A stretch of 7,254 nucleotides of DNA from contig CAMDVP010000154.1 in assembly GCA_945877525.1 (NCBI GenBank), positions 1 to 7,254 of the forward strand, given 5' to 3'. Origin of the DNA: an uncultured Clostridia bacterium (GTDB lineage Bacteria > Bacillota > Clostridia > Christensenellales > Aristaeellaceae). Numbering within the stretch: the stretch's first letter is position 1; each line of letters begins with the position of its first letter. A program made the translations under genes and the position numbers. Shown one piece after another: positions 1 through 6,001 of this stretch. The notes under the pieces are model-generated. The model did no database searches. It was given only the letters and a program-made list of their open reading frames with translations, and was not told where the DNA came from.

Positions 1-984
1 TGCTTCTGTGTAGTCTCGGAATACATTCTTACGGCCATAGCCTGTGGTGGAAATGATGCTGGCCACCTGAAAGAAGGCGTAGCGCAACGCTTCGCCAAAG
101 CCATTGTAGCGGGGAAGCACCAGCAGGGTTACCGCCAGGGCAACCGAAAGGAAGATGCCCAGATACCATCGCAGCTCCTCGCTACGGGCAGCCTCGCGCC
201 AGGAACCCGTGAGCAGCTTGTAAATCATGGCGAAGTTCACGCCAAAGAGCACCATGAAGAAGGTGATAATCCACTCAATGGCGGGACTGCCAAAAGCGCC
301 CACGCTGGCGCCGTAGTTGCTGAAGCCACCGGTGCCGGCGGTTCCCATGGCATGGATGATGGCGTCGTAGGGGGTCATCCCGGCCAGCCAAAGAAGGAAA
401 AACTCCACCATGGTCAGCACGCCGTAGATGACGTAAAGCAGCTTGGCTGTGTCGCCAACCCGGGGCATGATTTTGCTCAGGGTCGGGCCGGGGCTTTCCG
501 CACGCATGAGATGGGAGGTGCGCCCGCTGATCCTTGGCAAAAGCGCCAGGGACAGCACCAGCACGCCCATGCCGCCGATCCAGTGGGTAAAGCTGCGCCA
601 GAACATCACGCCCCGGGGCTGACCGTCAATCTGTGTCATGATGGACGCGCCCGTAGTGGTGAAGCCGGAAACGGCCTCAAAGAAGGCGTCCACATAATTG
701 GGAATCACGCCGCTGAACAGAAAGGGCAGCGCGCCAAAGGCGGACAGCAGCACCCAGGACAGCGCTACGGAAAGAAAGCCTTCCCGGGCGCGGAGATTCT
801 TTTCCTCCGGCCGGGGAAAAAGCCGAAGCGGCAGCCCGAACAGAAGCAAAAGCCCGATGGCCAGCAGAAAGGCCGTCGCGTCGCCATCCCCGTAAAGCAG
901 CGCCAGCAGCAGCGCCGGCGCCATGGCCGCGGCTTCAATCAGCAGGATTGAGCCAAGCACGCGCAAAAGCAGTCGGTTGTTCAT
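1..984 (-). CDS. trkH: TrkH family potassium uptake channel subunit (3' end cut off by window edge)
   Basis: This is the membrane channel subunit of a Trk-type K+ uptake system, working with the TrkA gating subunit encoded just upstream. The 328 visible codons read through to base 1 without a stop. The TrkH/KtrB family is built from four M-P-M repeats, and three selectivity-filter loops are visible: SGFTTTGAS (Gly112), GTAGTGGFSN (about residues 214-223) and SIISTTGYG (Gly315). The family signature WRSFTHWIGGMG lies at about 129-140. Many hydrophobic helices are visible, starting with an N-terminal pair at about 4-56. The fourth filter loop and the C-terminus are beyond the edge. The start ATG (984-982) overlaps the trkA stop as ATGA, and a GAGGT site (998-994) lies 9 nt upstream, inside trkA. 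Family lengths of about 450-490 residues imply that roughly a third is missing. KtrB is a related alternative, but the two-RCK TrkA partner favours TrkH. Confidence 0.95.
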   Translation of the reverse strand, partial: MNNRLLLRVLGSILLIEAAAMAPALLLALLYGDGDATAFLLAIGLLLLFGLPLRLFPRPEEKNLRAREGFLSVALSWVLLSAFGALPFLFSGVIPNYVDAFFEAVSGFTTTGASIMTQIDGQPRGVMFWRSFTHWIGGMGVLVLSLALLPRISGRTSHLMRAESPGPTLSKIMPRVGDTAKLLYVIYGVLTMVEFFLLWLAGMTPYDAIIHAMGTAGTGGFSNYGASVGAFGSPAIEWIITFFMVLFGVNFAMIYKLLTGSWREAARSEELRWYLGIFLSVALAVTLLVLPRYNGFGEALRYAFFQVASIISTTGYGRKNVFRDYTEA

Positions 985-2345
985 CGGCGAATGACCTCGT
1001 TCAAATCGGTAATGCCGCTTTCGCAGGCCATGATAATCACATGGTCGCCGTCCTCCAGATGGTCGTTGCCGAAGGGGACGATCACCTTGCCGCTGCGGAC
1101 AATCACGGCCACCAGCGTGTTGCGGCGCATGCGCAAATTCTTTAATGGAATGCCGATATAGGAATCCCCCGCCCGGGCGATGAACTCAAGCGCCTCGGCC
1201 TTGCCGTTCAGCAGGCGGTAAAGGCGCTCCACGGAGGAGCCGCTGCCGTTGACCCGGGCGCGAACATAGCGCAGGATGGTGGCGCAGGTGATGGAGCGGG
1301 GGCTGACGATGCTCTCCAGACCCATGCCGCTGAGAATATCGGCATAGGTGACGCGGTTGTTCTTCACAATCACCTTGGGCACGCCCTGCTGCACGGCAAA
1401 CAGACCCGTCAGCAGGTTCTCCTCATCGCGGTCGCACAGGCAAATGAAGGCATCCATGTCCTTCAACCCCTCCTGATCCAGCAGCTCCTGGTCGGTGCCG
1501 TCGCCCTGGAGCACATTCACATGGGGCAGCTGCTCACTAAGGGACAGGGCCTTCTGCGGGTTGATTTCAATCATGGTCACATGCATGCCGGTGGGGACGA
1601 GCAGCTTGGCCAGGTAATAGCTGATGCGCCCGCCGCCCAGAAGCATGACGTTTTTGATGCGAAGAGAGTTCTTCCCGAGAAAGCGGAAATAGTCGGTGAT
1701 GGTGACAATGTCTCCGGCGACATACACCCGGTCTCCGGGATGGAGGATGAAATCGCCATTGGGGATAAACACCTGTCCAGCCCGTTCCACCGCCGCGTAC
1801 AGCACCCTGGGAAGACCGGGATGATGCATCGACAGCTCCTTGAGCGGATAACCCACCACCACATCCTTGGGCTGGGGGCGGAACTCTACCATCTCCACCT
1901 GTCCCTTGGCGAAGGGCTCAATGTTGCTGGCAAAGGGGAAGCGCAGGATGCGGCTTATCTCCAGGGCGGTGGCCCGCTCGGGGTTAATGGTCATGTCGAT
2001 GCCCAGCTCCCGCTGCAGCAGCGTCAGGCTTTCGTTGTATTCCGGGTCGCGGATGCGGGCAATGGTGTATTTCGCGCCAAGCCGCTTGGCCACCAGACAG
2101 CAGAGCATGTTGGTTTCATCACTGGCTGTGGCCGCAATGACGATATCCGTTTGGGCTACGTCCGCCTCGATGAGGGTTTTGGCATTGGCGCCGTTGCCGC
2201 GGATGCACAGCACGTCCAGCGTGTCCTCGCAGTGCTGAAGCACCTCTTCATCCCTGTCGATCATCACCACATCGTGGCCCTCGGCGGTCAGATGCTCGGC
2301 CAGGGTATGTCCTACCTTTCCGTCGCCCACCACAAGAATCCGCAT
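981..2345 (-). CDS. trkA: Trk system potassium uptake protein TrkA (two RCK domains)
   Basis: This cytoplasmic regulatory subunit binds nucleotides and gates the TrkH potassium channel. The 454 residues show the duplicated TrkA layout. RCK-N 1 has nucleotide-binding loop GDGKVG (7-12), ribose-binding acid D30 and GNGAN (50-54), followed by a TrkA-C domain at about 140-222. RCK-N 2 starts at about 232 with GGGRIS (237-242), acid E260 and GDGTD (281-285), followed by a second TrkA-C at about 370-454. The full length matches two-domain TrkA proteins. An in-frame ATG at 2417 would add 24 residues, but MRILVVGDGK is the normal family start and has GGAGG (2359-2355) 9 nt upstream; the extension would also cover the likely promoter. 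One oddity is that the third glycine of the second loop is Ser242, so the second site may bind nucleotide differently. The stop overlaps the trkH start by 4 bp, which suggests translational coupling. Confidence 0.96.
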   Translation of the reverse strand: MRILVVGDGKVGHTLAEHLTAEGHDVVMIDRDEEVLQHCEDTLDVLCIRGNGANAKTLIEADVAQTDIVIAATASDETNMLCCLVAKRLGAKYTIARIRDPEYNESLTLLQRELGIDMTINPERATALEISRILRFPFASNIEPFAKGQVEMVEFRPQPKDVVVGYPLKELSMHHPGLPRVLYAAVERAGQVFIPNGDFILHPGDRVYVAGDIVTITDYFRFLGKNSLRIKNVMLLGGGRISYYLAKLLVPTGMHVTMIEINPQKALSLSEQLPHVNVLQGDGTDQELLDQEGLKDMDAFICLCDRDEENLLTGLFAVQQGVPKVIVKNNRVTYADILSGMGLESIVSPRSITCATILRYVRARVNGSGSSVERLYRLLNGKAEALEFIARAGDSYIGIPLKNLRMRRNTLVAVIVRSGKVIVPFGNDHLEDGDHVIIMACESGITDLNEVIRR

Positions 2346-2385
2346 GCAGCGATACCTCCGTTCCGGCTCAAAGCAATCGGGATTC

Positions 2386-2394
2386 ATTCTATCA
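2386..2394 (-). promoter_or_regulatory. Probable extended -10 promoter for trkA-trkH
   Basis: On the minus strand TGATAGAAT gives an extended -10 (TG, one base, TAGAAT at 2391-2386), about 40 bases before the trkA start codon. The -35 position, about 17 bases further upstream, holds only a weak match (TTCCCT), which the TG extension could offset. It is the best candidate in the divergent region for this strand. Start-site mapping would settle it. Confidence 0.5.
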
Positions 2395-2478
2395 CAGGTT
2401 GTCGAAAAAGGGAACACCCGGAGGATATCTTTTCCGAAGAAAGACGGCTGAAAGACAGCGCATCAGGCAAAAACCTTT

Positions 2479-2493
2479 CGCAGGAAGCCTGCG
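2479..2493. promoter_or_regulatory. Dyad immediately upstream of the uxuAB -35 box
   Basis: CGCAGG-AAG-CCTGCG is a perfect inverted repeat with 6-bp arms and a 3-bp centre. It ends 3 bp before the -35 box of the uxuAB promoter. The position suits an activator or a second repressor half-site, or it could be chance in GC-rich DNA. It is not a terminator on the plus strand because no T-tract follows. Confidence 0.35.
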
Positions 2494-2496
2494 GCG

Positions 2497-2525
2497 TTGA
2501 TTTCCCGCGGGAACTTTGCTATAAT
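2497..2525 (+). promoter_or_regulatory. Housekeeping sigma promoter for uxuA-uxuB
   Basis: TTGATT (2497-2502) and a perfect TATAAT (2520-2525) are separated by exactly 17 bp. Transcription would begin near 2532, giving a leader of about 25 nt with the AGGAGG ribosome binding site (2543-2548) placed 8 nt before the uxuA ATG. A strong core promoter for a catabolic operon implies control by a repressor, and a palindrome in the spacer fits this. Confidence 0.85.
2502..2513. promoter_or_regulatory. Candidate operator: 12-bp perfect palindrome within the uxuAB promoter
   Basis: TTCCCGCGGGAA is a perfect 12-bp palindrome that starts at the last base of the -35 box and fills most of the -35/-10 spacer. 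A protein bound here would block RNA polymerase directly. Hexuronate operons are commonly repressed by GntR- or LacI-family regulators that respond to pathway intermediates, so an operator here is plausible. The cognate regulator is not in the window, so its family is unknown. Confidence 0.5.
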
Positions 2526-2556
2526 GAAGAAAATATTGCATGAGGAGGAAACGATT

Positions 2557-3636
2557 ATGAAGATGACCTTTCGCTGGTATGGCAAGGAGCAGGATCCAAT
2601 CCCGCTTGAGTATGTGAAGCAGATTCCCGGCATGTCCGGGCTGATGGGCCTGCTGGACAAACCCGCCGGAGTGGACTGGCCCGAGGAAGAGGTTCGCGCC
2701 CTGGTGGAGGAGGTGCACGCCGCCGGGCTGGAGTTTGAGGTGGTGGAGAGCGTTAATGTCCATGAGGACATCAAGATGGGCCTGCCCACCCGGGACAAGT
2801 ATATTGAGCATTACTGCTCCACCATCCGCACCCTGGCAAAATACGGGGTGAAGGTGATTATCTACAACTTTATGCCTGTGTTTGACTGGCTGCGCACCGA
2901 CCTGGCCCGGGTGATTCCCGAGGATGGTTCCAACAGCCTGTATTTCGACGAGAAGGATCTGGGAGAAATGGGCCCGCTGGAGATTGTCCGGCGCACGGCG
3001 GAGGAATCCCATGGCTTTACGCTGCCCGGTTGGGAGCCGGAGCGTCTGGCCCTGCTGGAAACCACCCTCAGGCAGTATGAAGGCATGACCCCCGACAGAT
3101 TGCGGGAGAATTTCAAATATTTCCTGGACGCGGTGATTCCCGTGTGCGAGGAGGTGGGCGTGCGCATGGCCTGCCACCCCGACGATCCCGCATGGCCCAT
3201 TTTCGGCCTGCCCCGGATTGCTCACAGCCAGGAGGACTATGACAAAATCATCCGCCTGCACGACAGTCCCGCCAATACCGTGTGCCTGTGCACAGGCTCT
3301 CTGGGCTCCAACCCGGAAAACGACGTGCCGGCCATCATCCGCCACTTTGGCGAAATGAACCGCATTGGCGCCATGCATGTGCGCAATGTGAAGTTCCTGG
3401 GCCATCACCATTTCCGCGAGGCAGCGCATCTGTCCTCCGCCGGAGACCTGGACATGTTCGCCATCATGGAGGCCATCTATGATACCTGCCCGGATACCTA
3501 CATCCGCCCCGACCACGGCCGCATGATATGGAACGAAACTGGCCGCCCCGGCTACGGTCTGTATGACCGTGCCCTGGGCGCAGCCTATCTCAACGGGCTG
3601 TGGGAGGCGCTGTGCCGCATGAAGGGAGACAAATGA
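2557..3636 (+). CDS. uxuA: Mannonate dehydratase
   Basis: This cytoplasmic enzyme dehydrates D-mannonate to 2-keto-3-deoxygluconate in hexuronate catabolism. The 359 residues match the shorter Gram-positive form; the E. coli enzyme is near 394. The TIM-barrel family opening MKMTFRWYGKEQDPIPLEY is present, as are HYCSTIRTLAKYGVKVIIYN and FMPVFDWLRTDL at about 85-116. The expected metal ligands are visible: His207 (ACHPDDPAWPIFGLPR), Cys245 (VCLCTGSLGSN), His274 (GAMHVRNVKF) and Asp319, with neighbouring His320 (RPDHGRMIWNETGRPGYGLYD), in the spacing known from characterised Mn2+-dependent ManD enzymes. The ATG at 2557 is chosen because AGGAGG (2543-2548) lies 8 nt upstream and the family begins here. 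In-frame ATGs at 2497 and 2524 lack a ribosome binding site, and 2497 falls within the promoter. uxuB follows after 1 bp. Confidence 0.97.
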   Translation: MKMTFRWYGKEQDPIPLEYVKQIPGMSGLMGLLDKPAGVDWPEEEVRALVEEVHAAGLEFEVVESVNVHEDIKMGLPTRDKYIEHYCSTIRTLAKYGVKVIIYNFMPVFDWLRTDLARVIPEDGSNSLYFDEKDLGEMGPLEIVRRTAEESHGFTLPGWEPERLALLETTLRQYEGMTPDRLRENFKYFLDAVIPVCEEVGVRMACHPDDPAWPIFGLPRIAHSQEDYDKIIRLHDSPANTVCLCTGSLGSNPENDVPAIIRHFGEMNRIGAMHVRNVKFLGHHHFREAAHLSSAGDLDMFAIMEAIYDTCPDTYIRPDHGRMIWNETGRPGYGLYDRALGAAYLNGLWEALCRMKGDK

Positions 3637-3637
3637 A

Positions 3638-5251
3638 ATGAAGCTGAGCTATGAAGGCCTGCGGGAAGCGGAAGCCTGGGCCGCGGCGGGGGTAACGCTG
3701 CCCCGCTATGACTGGGCGCAGATGGCCGCGTATACGCAGGAGCATCCCGTGTGGGTGCACTTTGGCGGGGGAAACATTTTCCGCGGATTTATCGCGGGGC
3801 TGCAGCAGCGCCTGCTTGATCGGGGCGCCGCCCGCAGCGGCATCGTGGTGGCGGAAACCTTCGACGCGGACATGCTGGAGAAAATCTATAAGCCCTGCGA
3901 CGGCATGACCCTGATGGTGACGCTCCTACCTGACGGCTCGACCCGACGGGAGGTGATAGCTTCCGTGGCCTGTGGGCTTTCCGCCGCGCCGGAGGCAGGG
4001 GAGGAATGGGAAAGGCTGAGGGCCGTGTTCCGCAGCCCGGAACTGCAGATGGTATCCTATACCATCACCGAAAAGGGCTATGCGCTGACGGATCTCAGGG
4101 GCGAACTTCTGCCCGTGGTGCGTGCCGATCTGGAAAACGGCCCGGATAGCCCGCGGCACGCCATGAGTGTGACGGCGGCCATGCTTTACGCACGCTATCT
4201 GGCGGGAGCGGCGCCGATCACCCTGGTGAGCATGGACAACTGCAGCCATAATGGCGAGAAGCTCCGCACCGCCGTGACCGCTGTCGTCCGGGGATGGGCG
4301 GAGCGCGGACTTGTGCCAGACGGCTTTGTGACCTGGGTGGAGGATGAAAAGCAGGTGTCCTTCCCCTGGACCATGATCGACAAGATCACCCCCCGCCCCG
4401 ACACGGGCATTGCCCGGCAGCTGGCGGAGCAGGGAATTGAGGGCATGGAACCCATCGTGACGGCAAAGGGCACCTATATTGCGCCCTTTGTGAACGCGGA
4501 GGAGCCGCAGTATCTTGTGGTGGAGGATGCCTTCCCCGGCGGCCGCCCGCCGCTGGAGCTGGCAGGCGTCTACATGACCGACCGCGACACCGTGAACCGC
4601 ACCGAGCGCATGAAGGTGACCACCTGCCTGAACCCCCTGCACACGGCCCTGGCGGTGTACGGTTGTCTGCTGGGCTATAAGCGGATTTCCGACGAAATGC
4701 GTGATGCGGAGCTTGTCCGTCTGATCCGAACCATCGGCTATACAGAGGGCCTGCCCGTGGTGACGGACCCTGGCATCATCAGCCCCCGCGCTTTCATCGA
4801 CGAGGTGGTGGAGCGCCGCCTGCCCAATCCCTTCATCCCCGATACGCCCCAGCGCATCGCCACCGACACCTCTCAGAAGCTGCCTGTCCGCTTTGGTGAA
4901 ACCATCAAGAGCTATCTGGCCGATCCCAGACGCGACGCGGCGGCGTTGACGGGGATTCCCCTGGCCCTGGCGGGATGGCTGCGGTATCTGCTGGGGGTGA
5001 ACGACGCGGGCCAGCCCATGCCCCTGAGCGGGGACCCCATGCTGGAGCAGCTGAAAGGCGCCATGGAAGGGATTGCCTTGGGCAAGCCGGACAGCGTGAA
5101 GGGCAGGCTGACGGGCATTCTGTCCAACCCGGCGCTGTTCGGTGTCGATCTGTATCAGGCAGGTCTGGCCGAGCGGGTGGAGGCGCTGCTTGCAGAAGAG
5201 CTGGCAGGCCCCGGCGCAGTGCGGGCTACGCTGCAAAAGCATCTGGCGTAA
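3638..5251 (+). CDS. uxuB: D-mannonate oxidoreductase / fructuronate reductase (mannitol dehydrogenase family)
   Basis: This enzyme interconverts D-fructuronate and D-mannonate with NAD(H), supplying the UxuA substrate. The 537 residues are somewhat longer than the roughly 490 usual for polyol-type long-chain dehydrogenases. The N-terminal Rossmann part has HFGGGNIFRGFI (41-52), the family's nucleotide-binding signature. The middle has SMDNCSHNGEKL (198-209) and PWTMIDKITPRP (243-254). The catalytic pattern K-x5-N-x2-H is intact as Lys326, Asn332 and His335 in MKVTTCLNPLHTAL, within the helical C-terminal domain. The start lies 1 bp after the uxuA stop, with an AAGGGAG site (3622-3628) 9 nt upstream inside uxuA, so the pair is co-transcribed and probably translationally coupled. 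An intrinsic terminator follows 11 bp after the stop. Sequence alone cannot exclude a related polyol substrate (mannitol, altronate), but pairing with uxuA makes fructuronate by far the most likely. Confidence 0.94.
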   Translation: MKLSYEGLREAEAWAAAGVTLPRYDWAQMAAYTQEHPVWVHFGGGNIFRGFIAGLQQRLLDRGAARSGIVVAETFDADMLEKIYKPCDGMTLMVTLLPDGSTRREVIASVACGLSAAPEAGEEWERLRAVFRSPELQMVSYTITEKGYALTDLRGELLPVVRADLENGPDSPRHAMSVTAAMLYARYLAGAAPITLVSMDNCSHNGEKLRTAVTAVVRGWAERGLVPDGFVTWVEDEKQVSFPWTMIDKITPRPDTGIARQLAEQGIEGMEPIVTAKGTYIAPFVNAEEPQYLVVEDAFPGGRPPLELAGVYMTDRDTVNRTERMKVTTCLNPLHTALAVYGCLLGYKRISDEMRDAELVRLIRTIGYTEGLPVVTDPGIISPRAFIDEVVERRLPNPFIPDTPQRIATDTSQKLPVRFGETIKSYLADPRRDAAALTGIPLALAGWLRYLLGVNDAGQPMPLSGDPMLEQLKGAMEGIALGKPDSVKGRLTGILSNPALFGVDLYQAGLAERVEALLAEELAGPGAVRATLQKHLA

Positions 5252-5262
5252 GAATCCATGAT

Positions 5263-5297
5263 GGGCGGAACAGGAGCATTCCTGCCCCGCTCTTTTT
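5263..5297 (+). terminator. Intrinsic terminator after uxuA-uxuB
   Basis: GCGG (5265-5268) and CAGGA (5271-5275) pair with TCCTG (5280-5284) and CCGC (5287-5290) across a GCAT tetraloop. An AA/CC internal mismatch divides the 9 paired bases. The run TCTTTTT follows at once. It begins 11 bp after the uxuB stop and should end the uxuAB transcript, or let part of it continue into the small gene at 5319. Confidence 0.85.
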
Positions 5298-5318
5298 CAA
5301 CAAAGGGAGGGTCAGTCG

Positions 5319-5774
5319 ATGGCTGAACGCGAAGTCGAGGGTCTGGTGGCGCTGCTTGGGGTGAAAAACGCTGCAGCGGCATGCGATGCCTTCCGAAAGC
5401 TGCAGGACATGAGCAGGGCTTCCTCCTGTGTGTATCCTCATTTTGACGAATTTTTTGAGCTGCTGGAAGATCGAAACTCGCTGGTACGCAACCGGGCCAT
5501 CGGGCTTATCGCGGCCAATGCCCGCTGGGATGAGCAGGGTGTGCTGGAGGCGAAGCTGCCGCTGCTGCTGAATCACCTGACGGACGAAAAGCCCATCACC
5601 GCAAGACAGTGCGTCCAGACCATGCCGGAAATTGCCCTGGTTCGTCCGGCCCTGCGCGGGGCGATTCTCAACGCCCTGGATTCGGCTGATTTCTCCGCTT
5701 ATCGGGACAGCATGCGTCCGCTCCTGCAAAAGGACGCGATGCAGGCTGCGTCGGAAATCCGCGCCATGGACTGA
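5319..5774 (+). CDS. Small HEAT-like helical-repeat protein, function unknown
   Basis: A 151-residue soluble, probably cytosolic protein with no signal peptide or membrane segment. It is rich in amphipathic helices typical of HEAT/ARM-type repeats. One unit is visible at about 39-69 (YPHFDEFFELLEDRNSLVRN followed by an Ala/Ile-rich helix ending ANARW). A second lies at about 79-108 (LLLNHLTDEKPITARQCVQT), where the DEKP-ITARQ turn resembles the usual D-xx-VR turn, and a further helix pair spans about 111-150. Such repeats usually act as protein-binding scaffolds. I recognise the fold type and have a general impression of similar ~150-residue proteins in Clostridia, but I cannot name a function. 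AGGGAGG (5304-5310) lies 8 nt before the ATG, supporting translation. No clear promoter lies in the short gap behind the uxuAB terminator, so expression may depend on readthrough or on a promoter inside uxuB. No convincing terminator follows. Confidence 0.85.
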   Translation: MAEREVEGLVALLGVKNAAAACDAFRKLQDMSRASSCVYPHFDEFFELLEDRNSLVRNRAIGLIAANARWDEQGVLEAKLPLLLNHLTDEKPITARQCVQTMPEIALVRPALRGAILNALDSADFSAYRDSMRPLLQKDAMQAASEIRAMD

Positions 5775-5840
5775 CGGATAATCCTGCGGGTTGTGGGCTT
5801 TGCGCTATGAAAAGCGCCGCAGCTTTGTGAAAAACCACCT

Positions 5841-5869
5841 TTGAAATCCAGGTAAAAATCAGCTACAAT
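5841..5869 (+). promoter_or_regulatory. Promoter of the MATE-gene leader RNA
   Basis: TTGAAA (5841-5846) and TACAAT (5864-5869) are spaced by 17 bp, near-ideal for the housekeeping sigma factor. Transcription would start around 5876-5877, exactly at the base of the first leader hairpin and about 125 nt before the start codon of the MATE gene. The preceding 66 bp (5775-5840) contain only a small non-terminator hairpin (5802-5817). Confidence 0.85.
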
Positions 5870-5876
5870 ACTATTT

Positions 5877-5958
5877 GCAGTGAGTGGCCGGCGGCGTAAA
5901 TCCAGCTGTCGGCTCTCGCTGCTTTTGCTTATGCAGCGGCTTGAACGGCCGCTTTTTT
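5877..5958 (+). promoter_or_regulatory. Structured 5' leader with attenuator; candidate guanidine-IV (mepA-type) riboswitch
   Basis: The RNA begins with a 46-nt hairpin. GCAGTGAG (5877-5884) pairs with CTCGCTGC (5915-5922, one G-U), GCCG (5887-5890) with CGGC (5910-5913), and GCGGC (5891-5895) weakly with GCTGT (5905-5909). The apical loop is GTAAATCCA. A terminator hairpin follows at 5935-5958, still 43 nt short of the start codon. A third helix, CGCTGC (5917-5922) with GCAGCG (5933-5938), is incompatible with both, making it a natural antiterminator. A promoter-hairpin-terminator leader in front of a MepA-like MATE gene is the layout of the guanidine-IV (mepA motif) riboswitch, an antiterminating switch in Clostridia. 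That class assignment rests on context; the consensus was not compared. A protein-binding attenuator or another ligand class is possible. Confidence 0.6.
5935..5958 (+). terminator. Intrinsic terminator (attenuator) inside the MATE leader
   Basis: AGCGGC (5935-5940) pairs perfectly with GCCGCT (5948-5953) across the loop TTGAACG, followed by a six-T run (5953-5958). It sits downstream of a strong promoter and upstream of the gene with no coding sequence between, so it should regulate the MATE gene and not close the HEAT-like gene. Its 5' arm overlaps the candidate antiterminator helix. Confidence 0.85.
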
Positions 5959-5980
5959 GCTGCTCGCCCGGTTAAGCAGC
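5959..5980 (+). promoter_or_regulatory. Hairpin between the attenuator and the ribosome binding site
   Basis: GCTGCT (5959-5964) pairs with AGCAGC (5975-5980) across a 10-nt loop, ending 8 nt before AAGGAGG (5989-5995). It leaves the ribosome binding site free. Its 5' arm could instead pair with GCAGC (5933-5937) of the leader, so it may take part in the switching fold. Confidence 0.4.
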
Positions 5981-6001
5981 CTGGAGCAAAGGAGGATTTT
6001 C

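Noticed and set aside
352..951. A 199-codon plus-strand open frame opposite trkH
   Set aside because: It is antisense to a clear TrkH reading with filter motifs. Its composition (rich in Q, H, G, K, P) is typical of the complement of a GC-rich gene.
2346..2417. N-terminal extension of TrkA by 24 residues from an upstream ATG
   Set aside because: The family starts at MRILVVGDGK, which has its own GGAGG site; the extension would overlap the likely promoter.
2420..2424. GGAGG in the divergent intergenic region as a ribosome binding site for a leader peptide
   Set aside because: No start codon follows at a workable distance, and it lies well upstream of the uxuAB promoter.
1521..2543. A 340-codon plus-strand open frame opposite trkA
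   Set aside because: It is a shadow of trkA, His/Gly/Gln-rich without a recognisable domain, and runs through both promoters of the divergent region.
2392..3516. A 374-codon minus-strand open frame opposite uxuA
   Set aside because: The other strand encodes UxuA with all metal ligands; the antisense product shows no domain and no suitable ribosome binding site.
3926..5242. A 438-codon minus-strand open frame opposite uxuB
   Set aside because: It is antisense to a complete mannitol-dehydrogenase-family protein and has shadow-type composition.
5802..5817. Hairpin GCGCT-ATGAAA-AGCGC as a terminator of the HEAT-like gene
   Set aside because: The stem is only 5 bp and no T-tract follows on either strand.
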